Source: Pelecanus crispus (Eukaryota; Chordata; Aves; Pelecaniformes; Pelecanidae). From it: DNA of 64,000 nucleotides. The stretch lies in contig NC_134648.1 of NCBI RefSeq assembly GCF_030463565.1, forward strand, positions 47,616,346-47,680,345, read 5' to 3'. Position 1 is the stretch's first letter. Every line of letters starts with the position of its first letter. The notes under the pieces are model-generated. The model was not told where the DNA came from. It saw only the letters and a program-made list of their open reading frames with translations, and made no database searches. A program made the translations under genes and the position numbers. Shown piece after piece: positions 52,301 to 62,371 of this stretch.

Positions 52301-54844
52301 CCGCATTTTCCAGAGCAGGCAGCAATACTGCCAGGCTGGTCAACATCCAGAGACAACTCTCCAACTGCTGTGGTTGATTCCTAACATCAGCTGGACCGTT
52401 TTCTTGGCCAGCTCCTGGATTTCTGAAGTTTTCAGGGAAAGCTTGCACCTGCAGCAGAGGTAAAATCACTCCAAATTTTACACCTGGACCCGGACTGCCT
52501 CAACACTAAGGGGATCTGCACGGAATGTAGTTGCCATTCTTCTCTTGTCCTTTTCACCAGGCCCTGACCCTGCTCTGCCTCACTCCCCTCTCCATTCATT
52601 AACCACCTCCTTCCCACAATGCAGCAAGCAGCCATCATCTCTGGTTTCCATCCAGATGGGAACAATGACAGGGAAGACGACATTTTTAACATCTGACAAG
52701 GCGGTTCCCCCCCGTGGCTTCAGTCCCACCAAAAATGGCCATTTTCACTACGATGGCCACAAGCTAAAACATACACACCTTGCCGGGGAGGGTCCTGGGA
52801 GCACCCCAGGGCAAGCTGGGCCCACCTCAGCTCTTCGCTCCAGGCAGGGCAAAGGGCTGCCTGCTCCCTCGCAGTCACCGACATGCTGGGACGCTCTGCA
52901 GCTGATGTGTCTGCCATTTTCTCTACGCCACCTTACCGTGACATCTGGCAGAGGCAGTCGAGGAGGCTAAGCGGGATGGCTTTATGTGTTCCCCCCCAGG
53001 TTTCCCAATGCCACGGATCTGCTGCCATCCCACCCATGCCACCCCACGCCAGCCCCTCACCGTGGCGGTGGGGTTGCCACCCCCCGCAGCCCGCTGGAGG
53101 TGGCAGTTGAAGATCTCCTCCGCCCGCCTCAGGTACTGTGTGATCTTCCGCTTCACGGCCTCCCGACGCTCCTTGTTGGGGTCAACTGTGGGCGGCACAG
53201 AGGGTGGGTGTGAGGGGCCTGCTGTGCTCCCCGGGGGGATGCCCCAGAGCCCTCGCCACACTGCCCAGAGGGATGCCCCGGCCCCCTCGCTGGTTTCCCG
53301 GGAGGGATGCCCCAGTGCCCAGGCCATGCTCCCCGGAGGGATGCCCCAGAGCCCTCGCCACACTGCCCAGAGGGATGCCCCGGCCCCCTCGCTGGTTTCC
53401 CGGGAGGGATGCCCCAGTGCCCAGGCCATGCTCCCCGGAGGGATGCCTCAGAGCCCTCGCCACACTGCCCAGAGGGATGCCCTGGCCCCCTTGCTGGTTT
53501 CCCGGGAGGGATGCCCCAGTGCCCAGGCCATGCTCCCCGGAGGGATGCCTCAGGTCCCTCACTGGTTTCCCTGGAGCGATGCCCCAGTGCCCCAGCCAGG
53601 CTCCAGGAGGGACGCCCCCGTGCCCAGGCTGTGCTCCCTGGAAGGATGCCCCAGCCCCCCGGCTGCAATCCCTGGAGGGATGCCCTGGCTGTGCTCCCCG
53701 GAGCGATGCCCCCATGCCCCAGCCATGCTCCCTGGAGGGATGCCCCGGGCCCCCAGCGGTGCTCCCTGGAGGGATGTCCCAGCCATGCTCCCTGGAGGAA
53801 TACCCTGGCCCCTCCAGCCGCGCTCCCCAGAGGGATGCCCCGGCCCCCCGGCCACAATCCCGGGAGGGATGCCTTGGCCGTGCTCCCTGGAGTGATGCCC
53901 CCATGCCCCAGCCATGCTCCCTGAAGGGATGCCTCGGCCCCCCAGCTGCACTCCCCAGAAGGATGCCCCGGCTGTGCTCCCCAGAGGGATGCCCAGGCCC
54001 CCCGGCCGCAATCCCCGGAGGGATGCCCTGGCTGTGCTCCCCGGAGGGATGCCCCCATGCCCCAGCCATGCTCCCTGGAGGGATACCCTGGCCCCCCCAG
54101 CTGCGCTTCCCCAGAGGGATGCCCTGGCCCCCCGGCCACACTCCCGGGAGGGATGTCCTGGCCGCACTCCCTGGAGGGATGCCCCGGCCCCCCAGCTGCA
54201 CTCCCCGGAGGGATGCCCCGGCCATGCTCCCGGGAGGGATGCCCCGGCCCCCCTCCCACGCTCCCCGGAGCGATGCCCCGGCCCCCACCCGTGCTCCCCG
54301 GAGCGATGCCCCGGCCCCCCAGCTGCACTACCCGGAGCGATGCCCGGGCCCCCGGCCGCGCTCCCCGGAGGGATGCCCCAGCCCCCCGGCCGTGCTCCCC
54401 GGAGGGATGCCCCGGCTGTGCTCCCTGGAGGGATGCCCCGGCCCCCCAGCTGCACTACCCGGAGGGATGCCCCGGCCCCCCGCCCGCGGTCCCCGGAGGG
54501 ATGCCCCGGCCCCCCGGCCATGCTCCCGGGAGGGATGCCCCGGCCCCCCGGCCGCGCTCCCCGGAGCGATGCCCCGGCCCCCGGCCGCCGCGGCGGCCCC
54601 GCGCACCCTGCACGCCGCGGAGCAGCACGTCCACGCCGTTCTGGTAGTGGTTGAAGGCCTCCTCGTAGTCCTCGCTGACGTCCCGCTCCAGCGCCAGCCG
54701 CAGCTGCCGCGCCGCCTCCACCAGGTAGTCCCGCCGCCCGCCGCCCTCGGGGCCCGCCGGGGAGACGCGGCCCCGCAGCTGCCCCAGGTAGACGCGGGCC
54801 TGCGCCAGCGCCCGGGAGCAGGGCTCGGCCTCCGCCCGGCTCAT
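46361..54844 (-). CDS. RPS6KL1: RPS6KL1, ribosomal protein S6 kinase-like 1 (MIT domain pseudokinase)
   Basis: Ten coding exons on the minus strand: 54844-54607, 53185-53061, 52225-52133, 51322-51275, 50534-50402, 49053-48121, 47297-47208, 47052-46970, 46678-46583, 46471-46361. All introns are GT-AG and phases join to 1950 nt, 649 residues (human about 549). An MIT (microtubule-interacting and trafficking) domain covers about residues 38-115 ([49 protein letters not shown]). The kinase-like fold follows: N-lobe with GGTFILK (Lys168), then [13 protein letters not shown] and [13 protein letters not shown], a long low-complexity insert in exon 6, and the C-lobe with [36 protein letters not shown] and a hydrophobic C-terminus. 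HRD is CRD, its usual Lys is Asn514, and DFG is FFG (530-532), so catalysis is unlikely. Human has the same class of losses. The cellular role is poorly known. Confidence 0.96.
53226..54590. repeat. GC-rich minisatellite, about 42 units, in RPS6KL1 intron 1
   Basis: A tandem array fills nearly all of the intron between exons 1 and 2 of RPS6KL1. Each unit has a core close to cggagggatgccccggcccc; unit length is mostly about 34 bp, with shorter variants near 26 bp. I counted about 42 cores by eye. At the left edge three successive 34-bp variants form a higher-order unit of exactly 102 bp, repeated with starts at 53226, 53328, 53430 and ending at 53532. The array is stop-free in several frames on both strands, which produces long but meaningless open frames. 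Confidence 0.95.
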
Positions 54845-55140
54845 GGCCCCGCGCCGCCGCCCTGCGCCGCCGGGAGACAGGGAGCGGGGACGCGCGGGTC
54901 AGCCGCGCCGCACGCCCCGGCCGCTGACCGGCGCCGGTGACCGGCATCGCCCCGCGCCCGCCCCGTCCCCCGCCGGGCCCCGCGGGCACGCACCTGCACC
55001 TGCACCTGCACCGCGCCGCCGGCGGCGCCCTCCGGCGCCGGCAGATGCGGCGGGGCGGGGCCGGGCCCGCGTGCCGCCGCCGCCGCCGCGCGCCCCCGGG
55101 GCGGCGGGGCTACCGGGGCGGCGCTGATTGGCTGCGGATG
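54845..55140 (-). promoter_or_regulatory. RPS6KL1: RPS6KL1 CpG-rich promoter and 5' UTR
   Basis: The sequence upstream of the RPS6KL1 ATG is an extremely CpG-dense island. An inverted CCAAT box (attgg at 55127-55131, CCAAT on the minus strand within GCCAATCAGC) lies about 285 nt upstream of the ATG. Closer in, GC boxes (ggcggggcggggcc near 55048-55062) suit Sp/KLF factors. I see no TATA box. The start site probably lies between the GC boxes and the ATG. Confidence 0.65.
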
Positions 55141-55184
55141 AGATCATCGCCCCCCCACCGGGGCCGCGCCGGGGGGGCTCGGCC

Positions 55185-55375
55185 GGAGCGGGGGGGGCCG
55201 CGCCGGGGTGGGGGGTCCCGGCCCGGGTAGCGGGGTGCGGGCCAGGGGGGTGTGTCCGGGCCGGGGGGGGGGGGGTCCCGGACGGAGGGGGGTGTGTCCG
55301 GGCTGGGGGGGGTCCCGGACGGGGGAGGGGGCTCCGGGCCGGGGTGGGGGGTCCCGACCAGGGTCCCGCCGCCGC
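55185..55375 (+). repeat. G-rich tandem array upstream of RPS6KL1
   Basis: Units starting gtcccgg recur at 55215, 55275, 55312 and 55351; the last two spacings are 37 and 39 bp. Each unit carries several runs of four or more G, including a run of more than ten near 55264-55275. The plus strand therefore has high potential to form G-quadruplexes. The array lies just beyond the CCAAT box of RPS6KL1. Confidence 0.8.
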
Positions 55376-55399
55376 CCCCGCCCCAAGTCAGGTTCTTCG

Positions 55400-58043
55400 T
55401 CCCTCCATTAACGCGGGGTGGGCGCCGTTGCCCTGCTTGCTTCATTGTCGTCGTTAGTCACCATTAATTGTCCTTAATTAATAAAGCTCCCGTTCATTAA
55501 GTACTGCCTTTGCTACCCTATTTCCTCACGTAACACGCAATTCGCCGTGTTTTAAACAGCCTTCACCTCTACCTACCTCTACCTCTGCCTCTCGAGGGGT
55601 GCACCCACGCCAGCAGCTCCCTGCCGACCCATTTCAGGCGGCGGGGACGGACGCCGCTGGGTGACCGGCCGCTTCGCCACGGCCCCGTCCCAGGGCGCTG
55701 ATGGTTCTTGCTGATTTGCGTCTTGCAAGCGGGTGTCGTTGCCCCCCAACCCTGGGCTCTCGGCTGGCCCTTTTGCCGACTCTTGCAGACTCACTGGGTT
55801 TTACAAACTTATTTCACGTATACAGAGCAGGGAATGGCAGCACAAATGCATTAAGGTGCAGCAAAATGACGGCGTAGTCAAGATCCGAGCTGGTGGTTAA
55901 CTAATGCTTTGGACGTGAAAAATACTGGTCTTTGGCTTAACCCAGAAGCACTCGTTCCTGGCCTCCTGGCCTGTTTTTTTCTTGGAAGGCCAGGTCTGCA
56001 GGGCCTGCTAGATCACCTCCGCTGTTAGCGAGGGAGATTTGCTGAATCGGGAGCGCTCAACCAGTTGTGGCTCAGGCCAATTGGTTTGCTGCGTCTGTGG
56101 GACAGTCGGTCCAGGTCCAACCAAGCGCCTTTCTGGAAGGGTGGCAGGGGACCTGCAAAGGGAGGAAAGCTGGAATGAAATCCCAGTGATACCCTAAGAC
56201 AGACTGTGCTAAGATCACCTGGGAAGAGGGAGGCACCCGCATCTTTGTCCATCCCTTGCTGAGCTATGGGCATGTCCCGTTGCAACAAGAAATGTTTCTA
56301 AAAAGGTGGTTTCGCTTCGACAGGAGGTGGCTCCGTGCCATCGCGGCCACGCCAGCCTGGACGGTCGCTGCGTTCAGCCCCCGCTGGAGCCGGTACTCGC
56401 TGTGGGGCTGGCCCCAGCCTTTCCCAGGGAGCAACCAGGTGGCACCTGAGCCCGGAGCAGGGTGAAGGCCCCAGAGCCAGGCCAGGATGCCCAAGGGGGC
56501 ACCTGCTTGTGGCCAACCTGTTACTTTGAACCCTGTGCAACTGATGGCAGGGGGTCTCCCCAGGCTCAGCTCCCCCGGGGCAGCTCTTTTGAGCAGCCCA
56601 GTCTGCTAACAACAGAACAGGAAAAGTAAAGCCCATGCCCGTGGCTCGGCTCAGCAATCAACAACCAAACGCTCTCTTTTTTATGAAGACCATTTGCTTG
56701 GGAGTGCGAGAGGCTAACACTGGGCCTCAGAGGGCAGGTCTGGTAGGACGCAAGGGGGTCTGCTTTGTAAGGCAAGCCACTGCCCAAACATGATCTGTGT
56801 GCTTGGTTCTTTGGTTTCTTCTCAGAACACTTCCAGGTTCCTTTTCCCCACCAATCTTTACCTAACAGAGACCAATTTTTTCTGCCCAGCCTGTTTATCC
56901 CTCCCCAGCCTCTAGGGTCTTTTAATCCCCACCAGAGCCCGGGGGCTCCTCCTTCAAGAGAAAAGTCTGAGCAGGCAAGAAGTGAAGCGGGGCCCGGGAT
57001 GAGAGCAGGGACTCTGCCAGCACAACTCACCTGCCTGATTTCAGCAGATCTGTGTGGGCCTGGAGAGGACAGAGAGCACAGATAAACTACAGAACCCAGC
57101 GTAAAGTATCTGCAGAGGGGTTTGGATAGCGGGGTGATGGTGATAGAGAGCTGTGTAGAGAGGAGTTGCCGGGAGGGGAACAAAACTCTGATGAGTTCAT
57201 TGCCAAATGCCTCCTCTAGCCCTCGCAGAGATAAACCAGCCATTACCCAAAGTTGCATCAGGACTGTATTTAAAGCATTTTATTGCTTCACATAGTTAAA
57301 GCAGTGTCCCCTCTGGACAGGAAGGGAGGAGCTGGAAGGCGGTGGTTTGACAGACCTGTGCCCAGAGGCAGGCAGAGGGAGCGGCTGCTCCTTTTGGGAG
57401 CCGGCAGTGGAGCTTTGCAGAGCTGAATTTGGGCAATGCTGGGGTCACTCAGCCCTGAGCAGTCACGCTGCGGGGCCAGCAAGGTGGAGGGGACAAGGAA
57501 GAAGAGAGTGAGCCAAAGGCATCGGCAAGGAGAAGTGCCCCAAGGACTGGCCTGTGAGGAAGAGCCTTGCAAGGGGAGAAGACTTGTGCCAGCCCTGAGG
57601 CACAGCGGCCCTTACCTGTGAGCTTCCAGTTTTCCATATCAGTGCTGTCTGGAGGATGTTAAATTTGGGGGATTGTTTTTAGATTAACCTGCTTAAGAGC
57701 TTGTGGCCCTTGTCGGGAAGTGGGAACTTCCAAAGCAAGACCATCACCAACAAATAACGGAGGGGAGTGAGAGCTGCCCTTTTTCTCGCAGCCTAAATTC
57801 AATGCATGGGAGCTGGCAAAAGCTTAAAACATGCTGAGGCTGCAAACATTGCTGGCTGCAACAAGCAGAAAGATTATGCCCAACTTTGTGAGGATGCAAA
57901 ATCTTGTAAGTTACAAGTGAGAGATTAGGACCTCAGCACATCTTTATTCACATGGAGGCATGCGGGAGACCTGCGCTGGCATGTGCAGGGAGAAGCTGCT
58001 GGGAGGTGGCACTCCGCTGGCATCCCGGGATCAGGGAAGCCGG
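55400..58043. other. Intergenic region upstream of RPS6KL1, no gene recognised
   Basis: Beyond the CpG island the sequence becomes ordinary. No open frame resembles a known protein and I recognise no repeat until the duplicated segment at 58044. Confidence 0.5.
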
Positions 58044-58155
58044 AGGTTACCAGTGAAGCTTTAACGTCAGGGCTCCATCAGCTATGATGCTACATCTCAG
58101 GGCTGATCTCCACATCACCTTTTCAGGTACTTCCCCAAAAAATGCGTAATGTTTT
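58044..58155 (+). repeat. Host direct repeat, left copy, flanking the LTR
   Basis: This 112-nt segment, starting aggttaccagtgaagcttta, is repeated at 58729-58839 on the other side of the LTR, with about six substitutions and one 1-nt gap by eye (near 94 percent identity). The right edge of this copy abuts the first bases of the LTR. Confidence 0.9.
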
Positions 58156-58729
58156 TGTCCTGGTTTTGGCTGGGATAGAGTTAATTTTCTTCCTAGTAGC
58201 TGGCATAGTGCTGTGTTTTGGATTTAGTAAGAGAAGAATGTTGATAACACACTGAGGTTTTCAGTTGTTGCTAAGTACTGCTTATGCTAGTCAAGGACTT
58301 TTCAGCTTCCCATGCTCTGCCAGGTGCACAAGAAACTGGGAGGGGGCACAGCCAGAATAGTTGATCCAAACTGACCAAAGGGCTATTCCATACCGTATGA
58401 CGTCATGCTCAGTATATAAACTGGGGGGGGGTTGGCCGGGGAGCAGCGATCACTGCTCGGGAACTGTCTGGGTATTGGTCGGCGGGTGGTGAGCAATTGC
58501 ATTGTGCATCACTTGCTTTGTATATTATTATTACTATTATTATAATATTGGTATTATTACTACTACTATTTTACTTTATTTTATTTCAATTATTAAACTG
58601 TTCTTATCTCAACCCAGGAGTGTTTCTCACTCTTACTCTTCTGATTCTCTTCCCCCATCCCACCGGGGTAGGGGCAGTGAGCGAGCAGCTGCATGGTGCT
58701 TAGTTGCTGGCTGAGGTTAAACCACGACA
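58156..58729 (+). mobile_element. Solo LTR of an ERVL-like avian endogenous retrovirus
   Basis: A 574-bp element with TG...CA ends, starting tgtcctggttttggctggga and ending gaggttaaaccacgaca. It matches, from memory, a high-copy ERVL-class LTR of birds. Internal landmarks include a TATA box (agtatataaac near 58412), a late AT-rich microsatellite, and an attaaa signal. No internal coding region is present, so this is a solo LTR fossil. Age cannot be measured here; the roughly 6 percent divergence of its flanking host copies suggests an old, fixed insertion. Orientation is plus. Confidence 0.9.
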
Positions 58730-58839
58730 GGTTACCAGTGAAGCTTTAATGTCAGGACTTCATCAGCTATGATGCTACATCTCTGGGCTGATCTCCACAT
58801 CGCCTTTTCAGGTACTTCCCCAAAAATGTGTAATGTTTT
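58729..58839 (+). repeat. Host direct repeat, right copy, flanking the LTR
   Basis: This is the second copy of the 58044-58155 segment, beginning immediately at the LTR end and sharing the first two bases 'ag' as junction microhomology. After about 58839 the sequence continues into unique DNA (ttcctagtgcagcc), so this copy keeps the original downstream neighbour. Confidence 0.9.
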
Positions 58840-61739
58840 GTTCCTAGTGCAGCCTGGAGCCCAGCTTATGTTTTGTCTCCCCTTTAACTTTCCTTCTAAA
58901 CCATCTTGCTGCAGCTCTGGCTCCTAAAGCCTTATAAACAAACCTTTGCTCTGTAAGGCTGGGAGACACGGGGAGCCCAGGAACGCTGATAACCCGGTGG
59001 CGTGCTGCTCCCATGAGACAGCTGCCCGTCTGCAAGGGGTATGCAGGCAGGGGAAGGATGGGGGACTTGGGAGCACCGGGGCTGGGACACATCTGTTGCC
59101 TGTCCGTGGAGGACCAGCATGGGGTTGTTTTGCTCCCTGATGGCTTTGGGGCTGGGGTCTGTCCTGGTCCCTTTACAGGGGAACCAGTCCCCTCCTACAG
59201 CCCCGCTCTGCAGCACCTGGGGGACATGGGGGTCTGTAGATGTAACTGACCTTGTCAGGGTGCTCAGGGGACACATCCGCTGTGGCCAGGGAGGGCTGAC
59301 AGGAGCTACTGGTGTAAGCCTCCACAAAAGGCACAACTGGGAGCAACACAGAGCGGGGACAGGCAGACAGTGGCTGGTCCCCTTGAGGGAACATGGGTGG
59401 TGGCTGCAAGCCCCGAGACCAGGAGCCCTGCTCTCCCCCTCGGGGCAGCAGGCCCCCCCCCCGATCCTATGTCACCGCTGGGTGTGATGTCCTGCTGGAA
59501 GTCCCTGCAACCCTGGGATGAGGAGGGTCCTGGGGGTCCCAGGACTCTCCCCTCTGGCAGGGATATACAGAGACAGGGAAGGGAGCTGGTCCTCCCCTGG
59601 GTGCATGATGCCTGCAGCAGCCCCAGGAGGATCAGGGAGCTGCTAGGGCTCATGGGGTTTCCCTCAGCGGTGAAGCCTCAGTGAAACACCCCCCAGAGCT
59701 GGAGGGAGCCCCGATGCCTGGAGCTGCAGCTCCCAAACCTCCCGTGCTGGTGGTGCCTTCCTCTGCTCCTGCCCTGCCCCAGCTGATCCTCTTGTCGCTG
59801 CTGCAGTGGGACAGCTACATCCCTCCCAGGCACCCACATCCTTGCCATCCACCCCATGCCACGGGAGAAGCAGGGGATGAGGCAGCGCACGGCACCTGGG
59901 GGGCTTGGGCGATGCAGGGGGAGAAGTGACACAGGGTGGCTGTGTGAGGCAGGTGCCCGGCCCCACTGGCTCTGGGCAGAGCTGCCTGAAAACTCTCAAC
60001 ACCAAGCAGCTGCCAAAGAGGTGACACCAGGAACTGTTAGGAAAAGCCACTGGGTGGGAGTTTGTTTGATTTTTTTTTTTTTAACCCTAATCACCACTCT
60101 TGACAAACTTATTTTTATTAACATCCTTGGGTTTATGTAACTTCCTTTTTAAAGGTTTAATACTACCATGGTGAAACTTTTACTGTTAAAAACAATACAG
60201 AAACCATCACGTACATCCCTCAAGTGCTGCACACAGTTCTCCCTAGCCTCAGAGCACAACCAGCCAGGCTGAAATGGCATGCAGGGATGGGGAGAGCCTG
60301 CACAGACCAGGATGGGCCACTGGAGTTAGGGAGCCACATGGCCCATGCAGACCCTGAGCTGCATGGGAAGGGGAGCAGCAAGTCCCCCTCATCCATGAGG
60401 TAGCCAAGGAGGAGCTTCATGGGCCATTGTCAAGGCAGAGCCCATGTAGGCTGTGCCCCAGGACACCGTGGACACCAGAAGTGGAAACTGGGTCCAAAAA
60501 GGGATCTAGCAAGCTCCTGGAGGATACGCCCAGCTGCATGGTGCAACTCACCCAGTCCATGCCGTGCTGCATGGTGACAGCATGAAGGTTCAACATCACT
60601 TCAACACCCACCACTGGCTTTCCCTGCCAAGGTACTGCTGCCACAGGACCAGCCCTGTCCTCATGTCCCTGTGCCAGCCCCAGGCAACACCAGCATTACG
60701 GCTCCAAGGGAGCCTGCCCCAGCTACGGGCTGCCACATCAGATGTGGGGAGGAGCTGCCTTGGACCCCAACACTGGCCATGCTAGGAACTCTTGTTCCTC
60801 AGTGTAGGATAAACTGCAGGTCACCTCATCTGAGGGTAATGTTGAAGCCTTTGCACATCTTGCCCTCCTGTCTTTTGCTTGAAGCTTTCAAGAATAACCC
60901 TTGATTCTGTTTTAACCCTGTGCCAGAGGCACCTCACAAGCATGCTGGTGCCCAGCTCGCCCTTAGGGTTTCCAGCTGTGTGCACTACTCCAGGGTACAG
61001 CTTGCACAGGGCAGCACGGGATGCATTTGGCAGCCAGCCCCTCTGCAGTGGGGGTGGGAGAGGGGAGAGGAAGAGCCCCAGGGGCACTGCTTAAGGCACG
61101 CAGAAACAAGGGCTGGGGCTGGCCCCTGAACCTGGGCACAGACCTGGCTGAGTGGGGAAAGCAGGAAACAGCAGCACCCACAGCCACCTCGATGAGGGCC
61201 ACCAGCCCCCTACACACCCCAGGATGTTCCCAGTAAGACACGGGGCCCCCAAGCCAGCCTGCCCCCATACCGGGTGAATGAGCCTTGGTGGAGCATTTCT
61301 TGGGTGGGAAGGCAGCCTGCCCCTCACTGTCCTAACCTTGTGTCAGCCCAGCCAGGGAGAAGGAAAGCCACAGGACAGCGAGCCAGACATTTGGACTGGG
61401 GTGAGAACAGGATGGGGATGGTGAATAGGGAGCGGTACCAGCCCCACGCCATGGTGTGGAGCAGAAGGGCAGTTCCCCCAAGGGTCTCCCAGTACCCACC
61501 TGAGCTCCAGAACATGGGTTGTCCCCAGCCTGGGGAGCAGCTTGGTCCTCACTTGCTGGTTGCCCATCTCCAGCATCACACCAATGGCAGCCCCTTGGGT
61601 GCTGCAGGATTTGGTGCTGGGGACAAGCCACGGGCCACTGCAGGACTGCCCTCCTCCAGCCTGGGTGGGTGCCCATGGGGAAGAGCCCTGCCTGCAGCTG
61701 CTGGAAAGCAGACAGGAGCACTCGCACTGCCAGCTCCTG
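58840..61739. other. Intergenic region between the LTR and the PGF 3' end
   Basis: GC-rich unique sequence with no recognisable coding exon on either strand. A short AT-rich island with a T tract lies at about 60068-60200. It includes minus-strand AATAAA-like motifs near 60113, but I cannot tie it to a transcript. Confidence 0.45.
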
Positions 61740-62371
61740 CGTCTGACCACCAGGTTTTATTGAGCAGGGCAAGGCTGGGATGTGGCTGTGAGTACGTAAG
61801 GAGCCCTGGCAACCCCAATTCCCTCCCCTTCCCCACCAGGAGGGCTTCCCAGGCAAGCTCCCTGGCACCCTCCTGGGCTGCCCCGTGCCAAGGCTGGGAC
61901 GGATGCAGCCCTGCCTGCCCCAGGTTTCCTTCCTCCCCAGCTGCAGGGCGCTGGCAGGACAGAGCAGTTTTGCAGCTGCAGCCCTCTGAGCGGTCTCCTC
62001 TCGCCCCCCACATCATGCTGTCCCCGGCACATCCCCATAGCTCCAGCAGCATGTCCACCAGCTCTGCTCCTTGCTGCCTCCAGGATGCCCTCAAACACAA
62101 ATGTGCTGCCTGAGCTCCTCATCTTCAGCCCCAGGCCCGGTCACGGGTCCTTTTGTCCTGCTGCTGATGGTGCAGATGGGGCAAGGGAGTCCTCGGTTCC
62201 AGGCTGCGTTCCCGCCAGGGCTAAGCAAGAGTCCAGTCAGCTCTTCCCTGCTGGAGTCCTGCTCCCCACCTCTGCTTGGAGGGGCACGGCTCCGCAAGTC
62301 CCCCACACTGGGGGGAAACGCAGCTGGCTCAAACCCAGGCAGCAGGAGCAAGGCCGGGGGCAGAGCGGAGG
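61740..62371 (-). other. PGF: PGF 3' UTR
   Basis: After the PGF stop the minus strand runs about 600 nt to a canonical AATAAA at 61761-61756 (TTTATT on plus), predicting cleavage near 61740. No intron is evident. Confidence 0.75.

Noticed and set aside
53153-54989. Very long open frames (up to 578 codons on plus, 391 and 476 on minus) across the RPS6KL1 intron 1 region
   Set aside because: They are products of a stop-free GC-rich minisatellite, are open on both strands at once, and consist of repeated Gly/Pro/Arg/Ser units without family resemblance.
58497-58714. Two short open frames within the solo LTR
   Set aside because: They lie in the LTR, across its AT microsatellite; no internal viral coding region is present.
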